A stretch of 64,000 nucleotides of DNA from Macrosoma leucophasiata (GCA_036365455.1 JAWQUS010000003.1:5724001-5788000), one strand, 5' to 3'; shown: positions 51,410 through 62,224, numbered from the stretch's first letter. Numbers and translations are program-made. Notes: generated from the sequence alone by a model not told the origin.

Positions 51410-52270
51410 TTTATTTCCGAAATTCTTGCGCCTTAAATGGTAAAATAGATATAAAAAAGTTTTTATCTATTTTTTGGATTACAGGAAAACCTATGAGAAT
51501 TCTCTGTTATTTGAATTACCCTAACGGCCAAATACTGATATATCATTTAATTATAAGTGGAACTCTAAAGTCTTTTGTCTCTATAAAACACCTACAAACT
51601 ACAGAGATAGCTTACACAATTAAGAGTTGCAAAACATAACTAAGACATTTGGGTATTCAACCATTAGAGATTTCAAAATTGTTCGAAAATCTCTGTTTAC
51701 TTTCTCTGTAACTCCAGCTTACATTATTCATACATTATCATGTAAATGGAATACGACCCTCACAAAACTAGCATGGAACATTACCAGCAAAGAATAATAC
51801 AATGAGTTCATTATCATTTTAAAATTAAAAATAAAACAAGTAAACACCGTACAATCGCAAATTTCACGCAAACAAAGTCTTTGCTCAAGGACCCAAAAAG
51901 CTATTCACAAAATATACCAACACAGAGGATATTTCGCTAATGGTGGCGACAGAGGCAAGTGATGAACGGCCAAAACACCGTAGCATAATTAAAATGTAAC
52001 GAATCGCGCAGTCAGCAAATATAGTCATTGGATGGGCAGGGGGCATGTTCTCATTGGGGGAAAATTTCCAATGAAGGAGGATGAAGTGTGCTCGCCTTCA
52101 AAACTGATGACGTATAAAAAGCTGATAGGGCCATCGGGGTTTCATTTAAATGTCGACAATGGGATGAGAAGCCTCTCAGACCCGTTCCTTAAGCTTTGAT
52201 ACGCCTAACAATGGAATCTATTAAACTGTTATAGCTCTTTTAACTATGATAAATATCTTCTTTGCAATAA
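51410..52270. other. Unassigned stretch
   Basis: No gene or recognised repeat. Confidence 0.4.
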
Positions 52271-52271
52271 C

Positions 52272-52612
52272 GTATTATTTATGTCATGGGAGTGACAAAA
52301 CTACCGTTTAAATTGATGGTAAGTGAATAGTGTAATCTTTATTTTATGTAATGGAAGTGGCAAAGAAGAATGCAGTTCATATTGATGTTAAGTGTTGACT
52401 GCAGCCTATAGACACCCACACAAAGTCCATGGTCAAAATGCAGATGCGTTACCACTCCAAGGTGTTATGCCTCTGTGCCGAAAATTACAGGGCCGTACAT
52501 TACCACCTGAACGGAACACGATAGTGCTGAACACTACCATTTATAATTAGGTAATGCGGTGGTGCCTACGCCCGCGAGGACTCCGTCACTGGAGCTCTAC
52601 CACCAGTAAAAT
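52272..52612 (+). repeat. Family A fragment followed by a full family A copy
   Basis: 52272-52335 is a diverged start ('gtcatgggagtgacaaaact', 'ttgatggtaagtgaatagtg'); 52342-52612 is a full copy from 'tatgtaatggaagtggcaaa' to 'ctggagctctaccaccagta' with small deletions. Confidence 0.85.
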
Positions 52613-52779
52613 ATAATCTATAATAATATAAAAAATAGAGATTTCAATGTTGACGAGTTGAAAATGTTTGACTGGAATAGAATTCTTCCACTAGTCAACC
52701 GAACAATGGTGGTCAAATAATTCCAATAGTACAGATAGTTCATGTAATAACATGGGATGGGCAGCAGCGTCCCGCGACA

Positions 52780-52910
52780 AAACTACCGCCACTAAGCGTG
52801 ACGATTATGGCATACTCTCCACATCGACGCTCAACGCTGTTGTGGGCGTTTTTGGGGAAGGCTTTGTCCAGCAGTGGACGTCTTTCGGCTGGAGTGATGA
52901 TGTGATGATC
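52780..52910 (+). pseudogene. RTE LINE 3-prime end scrap
   Basis: 52838-52905 reads LLWAFLGKAFVQQWTSFGW, parallel to the end of 44195-44562 (LGEAFVQQWTSIG), then 'gatgatgtgatgatcag' like an RTE tail. About 40 codons at most. Confidence 0.75.
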
Positions 52911-53075
52911 AGTTGAAATTCCTAAACCCTAAGCACCTGACTGGAACACGATAGTGTTGAATACTAACATTTACACTCTCTTGTAGAGAGGTTAATTTGA
53001 AAACGACTGTTCCAGTTGAAGGTCCGATTTATTGTCCGTTAATATATCTAATTGTTTAACATACGATAACATCGA

Positions 53076-53275
53076 CGACCCGGTTAGTCCAGCGGTGTGA
53101 GATGACCGTTTGATTCGAACGGTCGCGGGTTCGATCCGGGACAAATGTTTGCATATCCTACAGATATTTGTTTCGGGTCTGGGTGTTTGTGTATGTGTTG
53201 TTTGTGTACAACGGCACCCACGACACAGGTTTATACCTACTGTGGGGCTGTGAGTGGAAGCGTATAGCGTATACG
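53076..53275 (+). mobile_element. SINE C copy
   Basis: Head 'acccggttagtccagcggtg', 'cggtcgcgggttcgatccgg' (with a deletion just after the B-box), body 'ctacagatatttgtttcggg' and 'gacacaggtttatacctac'. Confidence 0.88.
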
Positions 53276-53289
53276 TTGGTACAATATTA

Positions 53290-53375
53290 GGAGAGTGTGT
53301 GCATGTATGACGCAGTACACACTACACTCTGCCTACCCCGTTAGGGAAATGTCGTGAAGATACATACATACATAC
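53290..53375 (+). repeat. LINE tail (family of 43590-43912)
   Basis: 'cactctgcctaccccgttag' 'ggaaatgtcgtgaagataca' 'tacatacatac' corresponds to 43862-43912. Confidence 0.75.
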
Positions 53376-53379
53376 TAAC

Positions 53380-54620
53380 ATTTAAGGGCAAGTAGGCCCC
53401 GGCGTTCAATCACTGGCGGACAACCAACAGAGAAATTTCAGAAAGAATCGGTACAAAGTCACATCTAAAACGTTATTGCATTAGAAAATGATCCCGAGGA
53501 AAAGCAGATCCATAAATACTCGTATCATGGAAATATTGCAAATGACAAGCAATAACGTTCCATATTATTATTTACAGTGGCGTCGGTGAATGAATTCCGT
53601 ACAAATATTGACTGTGAAAAGAGTAATGTGGAAAGTTCGAGCAATTTCTAGCGTCGATCGAGTATTTGCTGAACTTTGACATTGTTCACGCGATCTTTCT
53701 TTAATGTGATAACATTTTTGACATTGTTGTACTTACGTTTTTGTTTGTAATTGGTATTGTTTTAAAGTGGAATTCGTGGACAAAGTTACATGAGACACTT
53801 GATGTTTACAACCAATTGGTTCTAATGGAATCGCCTGGAATAGGTACTTTAAATTCAAGGTACTAAGGTTTTTATTTGTTCACGAATTTGGGAAGGTTCG
53901 TTTCAATCGTAATATTAACTTTCTAATAAAAATTGCTGAATATTATAAATTTCCATCTACACTCTTGTTTTTCCTCATTTATGTAAGCAGACGTAAACAG
54001 AATGCATAATTAACTAACCTTTCAAAAGTCAAATAAAACACTTTCAATTTGTTCCCCGCGAAATTCAATAATGGGAACATTGATCTGGTTCAGCCATTAG
54101 CAAGCCGATTTCAAAAGCAATGCCACCTTTCTAAGCAGCTTTGCATAACGTAACTTTGGAATTGGGGACTAACGATATAATTTATTCATCAATCTCGTAC
54201 ATTCGATGTACCCAACCCGTCGGTTTGCCAAATTCGAAGACACATAGTGTAGGTTTGCGAAGGTTATTGAATTCCGTGCAAACACCCCTTTAAATGCAGT
54301 TCTGGAGTCTGGGACATGCAAACATAATAGCTAGGTGTCTATGTAGGCCACCAAAGTTGGTAAACACCAATAATCCTCATGCACGGCAGCTTAGGTAGCT
54401 GGAGTTTGTAGTTTCGTGTAAGTAAATTGGAAATGTTGGGACGAGAACACAGTCACAACAGTGGTGTGAACATAGTCGTGTATGTAATAACAATTTGCAT
54501 TTTACTAAGCAAATATTTCGTTTGGTTGTTTACATCATTGTTAAGGGTTCATTACCTTGATATCGTGTACAATCGTGATATATCACATTCTTTCACCCTC
54601 GCAGTAGTCAGATCACGTTA
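53380..54620. other. Unassigned 1.2-kb stretch
   Basis: No recognised repeat or gene; together with 54820-55440 a second relatively repeat-poor area. Confidence 0.45.
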
Positions 54621-54628
54621 GTATACAC

Positions 54629-54812
54629 CAGAGGTTCCCAAACTATTTTTCTTGTAGACCCCTTTCAATTTTTTTTTGGTTTCGGTGGACCCCCTTGCTA
54701 ACAGTTATATCACTTTCCCATATACCCCATTTTTAATTACGCGTATACGTAGACCCCATCGAGTCTCCCATAGAACCCAGGGGGTCTATATGGACCACTT
54801 TGGGAATCACTG
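54629..54812. mobile_element. 184-bp hAT-like MITE with 8-bp target duplication
   Basis: Ends 'cagaggttcccaaac' and, inverted, 'cagtgattcccaaag' (right end reads 'ctttgggaatcactg'). Flanked by 'gtatacac' at 54621-54628 and 54813-54820. CAGNGGTTCCCAAACT ends with 8-bp duplications are characteristic of hAT (Charlie/Tip100-like) non-autonomous elements. The interior has repeated 'gacccc' and no coding capacity. Confidence 0.93.
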
Positions 54813-54819
54813 GTATACA

Positions 54820-55445
54820 CTGTCACGATAGCAGTGATAACTGTGATAACTTTTATAGTTTTTAACGATTGTGGTAAGTGAATACCGCAGGTTATAAACA
54901 TCTGCATAAACATTAGTATAGTCAACCCATAGATGTATAATTAAAGATTGGCAATTGAGTAGTCGGGACGAGACCAAATTCGGATTACGTCAGTGTGCGT
55001 GACATGTGTTTGTGTGCGAGCACTTCAGATTTTAGTATCGATATCGATGATCGATGCAATCTATCTTCTGATTTTACACACATCAACCAGGGAATATTTT
55101 TATATAAATAGAACTACAAACAAAATTATTTTTATTTTCCTCCAACCATAATTAATTTACTATAGAAATGCCGTAGACTTGGAAGAAATGGTGTGTTGCC
55201 TAGATCAGACACATTTTCTTTGGAGGTGCTGGGCACTAGCGATATATCTCTGTAGACTTAAGACGATACTTTCCGTCTTGGTTTCATTGTTACCTGCCAA
55301 CAAAGTACCTATCATTTTGTATCTAATAACAACTGCAATGAATATGCATCACAATAGTGTATTGCAATAAATACTTAGAAACTATAACAAAAAATAAACT
55401 GTTAGCTAGTACACGTTAGAAGACATGTCATGCACAACCATAGAG
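54820..55445. other. Unassigned stretch with a possible family A scrap
   Basis: 54868-54915 ('gtaagtgaataccgcaggtt' 'ataaacatctgcataa') may be a diverged A fragment. Otherwise nothing recognised. Confidence 0.4.
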
Positions 55446-55448
55446 CAA

Positions 55449-55650
55449 CACGGGTCACCGGCCACTCCGGACCTTTCCCTTCTGTCAAAGTACAAGCCCA
55501 AATAATCCTATGCGTAAATAAAAACTAGTTGCAGCCGGACTGCTCATTAGACTAAATCTAGTTATGCGACTGAACTGACGTCCTAAAAATGCCCATTTGC
55601 TCTGTATTTTTTGCTTTAAAAAGAAATCTGACACATAAAGTTCTTCGAAC
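55449..55650 (+). repeat. Family K repeat, copy 2
   Basis: Matches 30722-30925 ('aaataaaaactagttgcagc', 'gactgctcattagactaaat', 'gcgactgaactgacgtcct'). Confidence 0.75.
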
Positions 55651-55832
55651 TTGAGATTACTCGCTCGTGATGGTGAAACCGGAGCCGCACCTCTCGACAC
55701 CCTCAGCCTCTCTCAACAGTGTTGCCCCCCGTCGACCATCGAGTTAGCTGTTTGGGGCCCACCAAGGAGAGGCGAGTCACCACCTGCCTATAGTAGGATT
55801 CGATAATATATGTTGAATATAGGCAGGTGTAA

Positions 55833-55945
55833 GTAGATCAAAATTCTCGAAAGGACCTCTACGTGTTGGACTCCCCATGTCCCCGCGCAAGCCTGACAAA
55901 GGTCCGGGGTTCAAATTGGATCCCGTGCTGATGAGAAACATAGTA
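55833..55945 (+). repeat. Family L fragment
   Basis: Encodes SRSKFSKGPLRVGLPMSPRK and PDKGPGFKLDPVLMRNI in the frame used at 15977-16130. Very similar to the 16-kb copy. Confidence 0.75.
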
Positions 55946-56068
55946 AAAATAAGTATCTAATAATAATTAAACAGTAAGTGACCTGATAAGTGAGCAAGGA
56001 TAACAGAAAACTTCTTATGATGATAAATAAATCTGATAACAGTTTTCAAGGAAAGATCAACAAAAAAA

Positions 56069-56108
56069 ATATACGCGAGATAAATCCGAAAACTAGTTTT
56101 ATTTCCTA
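56069..56108 (+). repeat. Penelope-like 3-prime tail fragment
   Basis: 'atacgcgagataaatccg' then 'aaactagttttatttc' matches the terminus at 27755-27791. Only the extreme end was inserted or survives. Confidence 0.75.
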
Positions 56109-56109
56109 A

Positions 56110-56960
56110 AACCGAAGAACATACTAGGAAGAAAAAGGCAGCAAAGAAGGAGTTAAAGAGACAGATAGTAAATAATAAAGAAATAACGTGGATATTTTAA
56201 TTCAAAGATCTTTTTGTTCGAAGTGCTTGCTGCATTATAATATAGTCGATTTATTTTTATCATTGTCAGCCATTTTTCTATTGTTATTAAATTATTTTTA
56301 TAATATTTATAACAGCGCAGTTTGGCTATGAAACTCTAAACTTTTAATAAATGCATTAAATAAGTTAGGAGGATATTTTATATAATAAATCTCTTTAGTG
56401 ATGAACACTAAAGAGGATTATATAAAATATCCTTGATTGACATATACAAATTATCGATATGGTAAAATCCCTACAAAGTGAGGTTATAAAATCGAAGTAA
56501 TTCGCGTATTTGTTATTATTTTATAGTTAATTCTTATGCATTCATATTATAAAACCTGTTAATGTTGTCTATCCGTTTATGTATAAAAGTGTTGTATCAG
56601 AACTAAATCCTTGCATTTAGAGAGCCAAGCATTTAATTCGTACTTACATGTGAAATAAATGAATAAGTGGGTTTTCATTCTTAAATGAGTTATATTCAGG
56701 TACTGCACATGTAACCATCATTATATATGTACAACGAACACCAGTAAACCTTAAATTTAGTAAAAATAAAAGGAAATTGTTGTGTTCACGACTAACGCCA
56801 GGGTGTCTCAGGCCGAGAACGTGTCTGTAAATGGTCCTGCCTAGCTATCTCGCTCTCACACATGCGTATAATATATTCTTTCTCTTTGTATTGCCAATCT
56901 ATCTAACGAAGTAGATAATAAATCTATGAGTCAACCTCTACTACTTCGAGTCCCACTACT
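56110..56960. other. Unassigned stretch with a hairpin
   Basis: Contains an imperfect hairpin at 56370-56433: arms 'aggatattttatataat' + 'ctctttagtg' and complements around loop atgaa, with a 4-versus-1-base bulge. No gene recognised. Confidence 0.5.
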
Positions 56961-56964
56961 TCGG

Positions 56965-57122
56965 GAACATGCACAGAGGCATAACACCTTAGGCCTCAGG
57001 AGTGGTAACACATCTATATTTTGACCTTGGTCTTTGTGTGGGTATCGATAGGCTGCAGTCATCACTCAACATCAATGTGAACTTCATGCTTGTTTGCCAC
57101 TTCTATTACATAAAAAACATCA
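56965..57122 (-). repeat. Family A fragment (distal half)
   Basis: 'cacagaggcataacacctta' to 'ccacttctattacataaaaa'. Confidence 0.85.
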
Positions 57123-57530
57123 CCTGATGGTATAACATTGTACCATCAGGTGACCAGGAACCACCAGGAACACAGGAGTAATTTCAATTATTTGATGCTC
57201 TGGTTATGTTTTGTTAACGTATGACTTCTCATACACATTAATACTTATTTCTAGGTATCTATGAGTTAATGATATTCCTTCATTTATCTGAACGGCAGTT
57301 CGTTGTTCGGCTCACACTAGGATAAATAAATGGAATATTCCATTTGATATCTCCAACGATCTGTCGCCACCTATCAACTAATACGCCACATGTTTCTCCA
57401 TAACGAGGTATCATTAGACGGGATGCTCGCTGCTCGCGAATATAACTTTTAACCACAGATCTGACTGCGGCTGTGAACTTTCAAATAACTACTACATATC
57501 ACACTTCAACTTCGTGATATTATATCAATA
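57123..57530. other. Unassigned stretch
   Basis: Only a small palindromic patch 'cacctgatggtataacattg' 'taccatcaggtg' (57122-57153). No gene. Confidence 0.45.
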
Positions 57531-57634
57531 CTAGCTTTTGCCTGCGACTTCGTTAGCCTGTACTTTAGTAATCAGGGCATATGTTTAAATTAATCCTGGT
57601 TATACAAAAACTAAATTGTGACTCTGTCTTACTG

Positions 57635-57735
57635 GCGGTAGAGCTCCAGTGACAGAGCTCGCGGGTGTAGGAACCACCGCATTACCTTATACTTACCGCT
57701 AAATGGTAGTGTTCAGCACTATCGTGTTCCAATAG
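57635..57735 (-). repeat. Family A fragment (proximal third)
   Basis: 'actggcggtagagctccagt' to 'gttcagcactatcgtgttcc'. Confidence 0.85.
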
Positions 57736-57819
57736 AAATAAGGGAGTTGCATACAAACTCCCTCCTAATTATTAGAAAACTACTTATTCCTCTTTATCTT
57801 TATCTACATACGTGTGGCC

Positions 57820-57965
57820 ATTGGAGCTCAGTTGGTATAGCGGCTGTACTAGTTATCCAGAGGTCGCAGGATCAAACACTGGCTGAAGTCAAATTTTTCT
57901 TTCCATTTTCTTTATATCTTTAAATTCATTCGCATGTGTTATTGCGAAATATATTTCACAAGTTG
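57820..57965 (+). mobile_element. SINE D-type copy, diverged
   Basis: tRNA-like 'ggagctcagttggtatagcg' , 'ggtcgcaggatcaaacactg', then 'gaagtcaaatttttctttcc' and tail pieces 'gcatgtgttattgcgaaata' 'tatttcacaag'. Confidence 0.75.
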
Positions 57966-57969
57966 TGGA

Positions 57970-58460
57970 ATTTTTATATTGAAGCAATTTTGACAACAGT
58001 GGTCAGATATTGATGAAAAATTATTAGATAAAAAAATAGTATCGTGAATGGAAGGTGGACATCCAAAATTAACGCTTAATTGCCAAAATCGTAAAGTTAA
58101 AATATACCTTTGGGTACCATAAAAGTGTAATAATAGATTGGCAATTAATCTTCTAATACGCAGTGGTTTTTCTTGGTAAAGAACGACCCTAAATTCTAAC
58201 CTAAATTTAATATATTTCGGATAAAGTGTTGCAAATTTCTCTTTTGTCTTTTTCTATCCTACAAAATTGACAATGCAACTAACAAAGAAAAAAACATATA
58301 GTATGTTTTTATACTATATCTCAGGTGTATGTTCATGAAATACGGGGGTTATACTTCACTTATTTTAATTTACATTTCATCATTATAATTTAAGTCCTAC
58401 ATCGGTACACAGACGAGTATATTGAAAAAAGTACACATAATCACATGTCTAACCACTATA
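57970..58460. other. Unassigned AT-rich stretch
   Basis: Nothing recognised. Confidence 0.4.
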
Positions 58461-58461
58461 A

Positions 58462-58612
58462 TTATACTGGTGGTAGAGCTCCAGTGACGGAATTGCGGAC
58501 GTAGACACTACAGCATTACTTAATCTACTTGCCGCTAAATGGTAGTGTTCAGCGCTATTATGTTCCGCTCAGGTAATACGGCCCTGTAATTTCCGGCACA
58601 GAGGCATAACAG
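58462..58612 (-). repeat. Family A fragment (proximal half)
   Basis: 'atactggtggtagagctcca' to 'ccggcacagaggcataacag'. Confidence 0.85.
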
Positions 58613-58647
58613 ATTAAACATTAGAGGGAGCAAACCGACTAAAATTA

Positions 58648-58815
58648 AATAAATAATACGGTTACACTCACTGCCCCACACTTAGCATAAACCTGTGTCG
58701 TGGGTGCCGTTGTACACACGCAAAACATACACAAACACCCAGACCTGAAACAAATGAATCAGCAGGGATCGAACTCACGACCTTTTGAATCAAACGGTCG
58801 TCTCACACCACTGTC
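58648..58815 (-). mobile_element. SINE C copy, degraded head
   Basis: 'taatacggttacactcactg', 'taaacctgtgtcgtgggtgc', 'gggatcgaactcacgacctt'; the A-box side of the tRNA-like head is damaged. Confidence 0.8.
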
Positions 58816-58829
58816 GGTCATCTACATGA

Positions 58830-58938
58830 CATCTCTGGTTTTTATGTACCTAGATGTTGATAGGCCACAATATATACCATCTATACATTTACCATCAACG
58901 TGAACGTGCTTGTTAGCTAGTTCATCACATAAAAACTA
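58830..58938 (-). repeat. Family A fragment, diverged
   Basis: 'gacatctctggtttttatgt', 'catcaacgtgaacgtgcttg' and 'agttcatcacataaaaac'. Confidence 0.65.
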
Positions 58939-58987
58939 TGATATATCTAACTATAACGACTTCCACGGAGGTTTTGTCCAATTATTC

Positions 58988-59055
58988 GTCAAAGGCTGCA
59001 TTTTTCAACGGTCCCGATAGCATCATAAGTGGTCTCCATTCGGTTTTGAATCGAT
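58988..59055 (+). repeat. Local repeat P, copy 1 (most diverged)
   Basis: 'cgtcaaaggctgcatttttc', 'aacggtcccgatagcat' and 'tctccattcgg' line up with 62228-62290 ('gtcaaggtctacatttttc', 'atcaccgataacgt', 'ttccaattcgg'). Confidence 0.45.
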
Positions 59056-59167
59056 TCTCACAATCTCGATATTGTACGATCGTTAGTAGAAATATAATTT
59101 TGGCAGCTTTGTGTGTTTTTCTCTAGATTTTCGTATTTTGTCCTTAAAATCATAGGCAAATCTCTCT

Positions 59168-59790
59168 CAAAAAATGTTTTTTTTTTAATGCAATGGAAGT
59201 GGCAAACAAGCATGCAGTTCACATTAATGTTAGGTGATGACTGCAGCCTATAGACATCCACACAATGACCAGAGGTCAAAATGCAGATGCGCTGCCACTC
59301 CTGAGGCCTAAGGTGTTATGCCTCTGTGCCGGAAATTACAGGGCCGTACATTACCACCTGACCGGAACACGATAGTAGTGAAACGTAACTTCACGCCTGT
59401 AATCCCCGAAGGGGTAGGCAGAGGTAAATGCATGCATTCAAGCATACATGCAAACACCCACGATTCGCCGGTTACGTTTTTGGCCCATGTAACAGGTGGC
59501 GAGCCTGTTGACATCTCCGGGCACATTACCAAACTTCAAGGTACTGGGAAATTTCCAGAAAATGGAAAAATCCCAATAGAACCAGAGATAATGGACTTTA
59601 CACCATCATCTCTGATAACCCCCTACCCGGGAATCGAACCCAGGACCTCAGCGTAGTAGTAGTGGCCTGCTACCACTAGGCTACCGAGGCAGTAGTGAAC
59701 ACTACCATTTAGCGGCAAGTATATTAGGTAATGCGGTGGTGCCTACGCCCGCGAGGTCCGTCACTGGAGCTCTACCACCAGTAAATATAG
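59168..59790 (+). repeat. Family A copy split by a SINE B insertion
   Basis: A copy runs 59175-59382 and resumes 59691-59785, ending 'ctggagctctaccaccagta'. Removing the SINE and one copy of the duplicated 'agtagtgaa' rejoins the family consensus without loss. A T-run precedes it, complementary to the A-tail. Confidence 0.92.
59383..59690 (-). mobile_element. SINE B, full length, with 9-bp target duplication
   Basis: On the minus strand: head 'ctgcctcggtagcctagtgg', B-box type 'gggttcgattcccgggtagg', body, and end 'gcgtgaagttacgtt'. Flanks 'agtagtgaa' at 59374-59382 and 59691-59699. This defines the exact element length as about 308 bp and dates it as younger than its family A host. Confidence 0.93.
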
Positions 59791-59934
59791 TGGCGTTAAG
59801 TCCGCCATAAGTATCTTTTATGTGCATAAGAGTAGAAATAAACTTATCTGTTTTCATCAATATTATATGTATATTACACTGTTACTTTGATTATTTTAAA
59901 GTAACTTGTGAATTTTCTTTCCATCAGTTGTACT

Positions 59935-60085
59935 CGTAGAAGCGGATAACGTCACCAATAGTTACAATTCGGACGCGCATCGATCTTCGCGGGCTTAACC
60001 CTGAAACCCTAGATTCGAGACAATAACAGGGTGTAGGCTATCCATTCACTAACGTGAATTATATTTCTAATGTGAAATAGATTTG
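59935..60085 (+). repeat. Local repeat P, copy 2
   Basis: 'cggataacgtcaccaatagt', 'caattcggacgcgcatcgat', 'cttcgcgggct', 'gacaataac', 'ggctatccattcactaacgt' parallel 61205-61375. Confidence 0.8.
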
Positions 60086-60261
60086 GACAGAGATTGTAAG
60101 TTATGATGATCGACGAATTTTGCTATCTTTTTTCAAGGAAAGTAGGATGTTTACTTTCATTAATATTGATACTTCTTGAAACATGAAAGTTGAGCGTCAG
60201 TAAATCAACTTTTCCGTATTAACTCATGGGCTGTAGTAAACACGCAGATACCATGAATGTT

Positions 60262-60610
60262 GACTACCTCGTTAGCTCAGTGGTCGCAATCGCGATGATG
60301 AAGCCTGAGGTCCCAGGTTCGATCCTCAGGTCGGGAAAATTTGTTATTGGGTATTTTCTGTCTGGAAATTCCTAGTAATAGCCCTGAGTCTGGTACCGGT
60401 ACCTCCAAGAGCACGTAAAGCCGTCGGTCCTGCGCCCGATCTCTCTCCGGTCGTGTTGGATTGCCGTCCCATCGGACTATGAGAATGAGAGAATAGAGTG
60501 TGCACCTGTGCTTGCGCGTACACCTGTGCATTATAATATTTCCCGCGCTGTTGGCTAGTAGAGATTGGCCTCTGTGACCGAAATTCGGTCTGTAGGACAT
60601 TATTTTATTT
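60262..60610 (+). mobile_element. SINE Q, tRNA-headed, single copy in window
   Basis: Head 'ctacctcgttagctcagtgg' with A-box, 'aggtcccaggttcgatcctc' with B-box, then a body containing 'gagcacgtaaagccgtcggt', 'cggactatgagaatgagaga' and 'gagattggcctctgtgaccg'. The body phrase 'acgtaaagccgtcggtcc' also resembles 'cacgttaagccgtcggtccc' of family H (62989), suggesting shared 3-prime sequence with a LINE, as many SINEs have. A minus-strand 107-codon frame here is a repeat artefact. Confidence 0.8.
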
Positions 60611-60632
60611 TACCATGGATGTATTTTTAGAT

Positions 60633-60797
60633 AAACGTACCGTAACTTCACGCCTGTAATCCCCGAAGGGGTAGGCAGAGGTAAATGCATGCATTCAAGC
60701 ATACATACAAACACCCACGATTCGCCGGTTGCGTTTTTGCCCCATGCCATGTAACAGGTGGCGAGCCTGTTGACATCTCCGGGCACATTACCAAACT
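60633..60797 (-). mobile_element. SINE B, 5-prime truncated, with target duplication
   Basis: 'cgtaacttcacgcctgtaat' to 'ggcacattaccaaact'. Flanked by 'tatttttagat' at 60622-60632 and 60798-60808, with similar next bases. Truncation occurs at the same place as in 7012 and 35123, suggesting a common stop point. Confidence 0.88.
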
Positions 60798-60837
60798 TAT
60801 TTTTAGATGAAACCACTATTAGGAAATCTTAATGTAA

Positions 60838-61152
60838 CTGTCTCAGTAGTGTAGTGATTGCAGGCCACTACTATTACGCTGGAGGTCCTGGGTTCGATTC
60901 CCGGGTCGGGGACTATCAGAGATAACGGTTTAAAATCCTTTATCTCTGCTTCTATTGGGATTTTTCCATTTTCTGGAAGTTTCCCAGTACCCTGGCTTTT
61001 GGTAATGTGCCCGGAGATGGCAACAGGTTCGTCACCTGTTACATGGGCCAAAACGTAACCGGCGAGTCGTGGGCGTTTGCATGTATGATTGAATGCATGC
61101 ATTTACCTTTGCCTACCCCTTCGGGGATTACAGGCGTGAAGTTACGTTTTTT
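60838..61152 (+). mobile_element. SINE B, full length
   Basis: Head 'ctgtctcagtagtgtagtga', B-box type 'gggttcgattcccgggtcgg', end 'gcgtgaagttacgttt'. Probable target duplication 'ttaatgtaactgt' at 60829-60841 versus 'ttaatgtatctgt' at about 61151-61163. It faces the truncated copy 41 bp to its left, so a transcript across both could pair. Confidence 0.9.
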
Positions 61153-61204
61153 AATGTATCTGTTACTTTGAATACTCTATTTTTCCTTACTTTTGAATTC
61201 CCAT

Positions 61205-61375
61205 CGTATCAGTTGTCGAAGCCTTCATTTTTCAGCACCGATAACGTCACTAGTTCCAATCCGGACGCGCATCGATCTTCGCGGGCTCAACTCTGCAATC
61301 CCGGATTGCCGACAATAACGATGGATAGCTATTCATTCATCAACACGAGTTATATTTAATTTTCTAATGGGAAAT
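61205..61375 (+). repeat. Local repeat P, copy 3
   Basis: 'tcagttgtcgaagccttcat', 'ttttcagcaccgataacgtc', 'ccggacgcgcatcgatcttc', 'gcgggctcaact' and 'tatccattcattca'-like end. Confidence 0.8.
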
Positions 61376-61379
61376 TTAG

Positions 61380-62220
61380 ACTATGTGGTTTTTTTCAACT
61401 ATATTATGTAATGTATCCTGACACGGGTTTTATTACAAGAATCTCAAGGATAATTATCACAAAAAAAATTGTAGTTATGTAAGAAAATAGACAAAAAATT
61501 ACCCTTATGGGAAAAAACACCCGACACTAGTGCTGCCGTGAGACACCTATATAAAAAGAATATCTTTTTCTTTTTTATTCTATATCTCTATTCGTTTTAC
61601 TCTTTGTTATCAGTTTGTAAAGGGGAAATGAGACATTCTACTGATTTACTATACTTTTTACATTAGTTTATTACATTTAGTTTTATCTTAGTGATATTCT
61701 TGACTTTACATATATTTTTTATCTTGTTTGACATGTATATCAATTGTTGTTCACTTTAATTTATTTTGTTTGTTTTGACGTGTCATAAGAGGTGCCTGTC
61801 ACCCTAAATAAATAAAATAAAATAAATGAGTTTCTGATTCTGATTCTGTTTTTTTTTCTGTAACTTATCACGTGTTTCAGGCGCATTAAATAAATATTTT
61901 CTTTATTTCTTTTTTATCTGCAAAACTACGAAATGCCTAAAATTAAAAAAATACACACTAGTAATCAGAAAAATATTAGGTCCTTAGTCAAAAATTATTG
62001 GAAAAATTATAAAAAGTCTATGGTATTTATGATCACATGAGAAACTCATTTATTGTACGGACACCTTCGTGAGCGAGTCTGATTCATACTTGGCTGATTT
62101 TCTTTAAAACTTTAATCAAAAGATTAACAGCGCAATAAATACTTCTGGTATTTATGTGATAAATGGTATTCCTTCTATCTCACTCACTTTAGAAAGCAAC
62201 TCGTGATTCTCTGTGATTTA
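61380..62220. other. Unassigned AT-rich stretch
   Basis: Low-complexity A/T segments (61790-61830). No gene. Confidence 0.45.
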
Positions 62221-62224
62221 TTTG

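Noticed and set aside
59318..59656. 112-codon open frame and its relatives in the other strand
   Set aside because: It crosses the junction between family A and an inserted SINE B, both non-coding.
60277..60600. 107-codon minus-strand frame
   Set aside because: Antisense to a tRNA-headed SINE (60262-60610).
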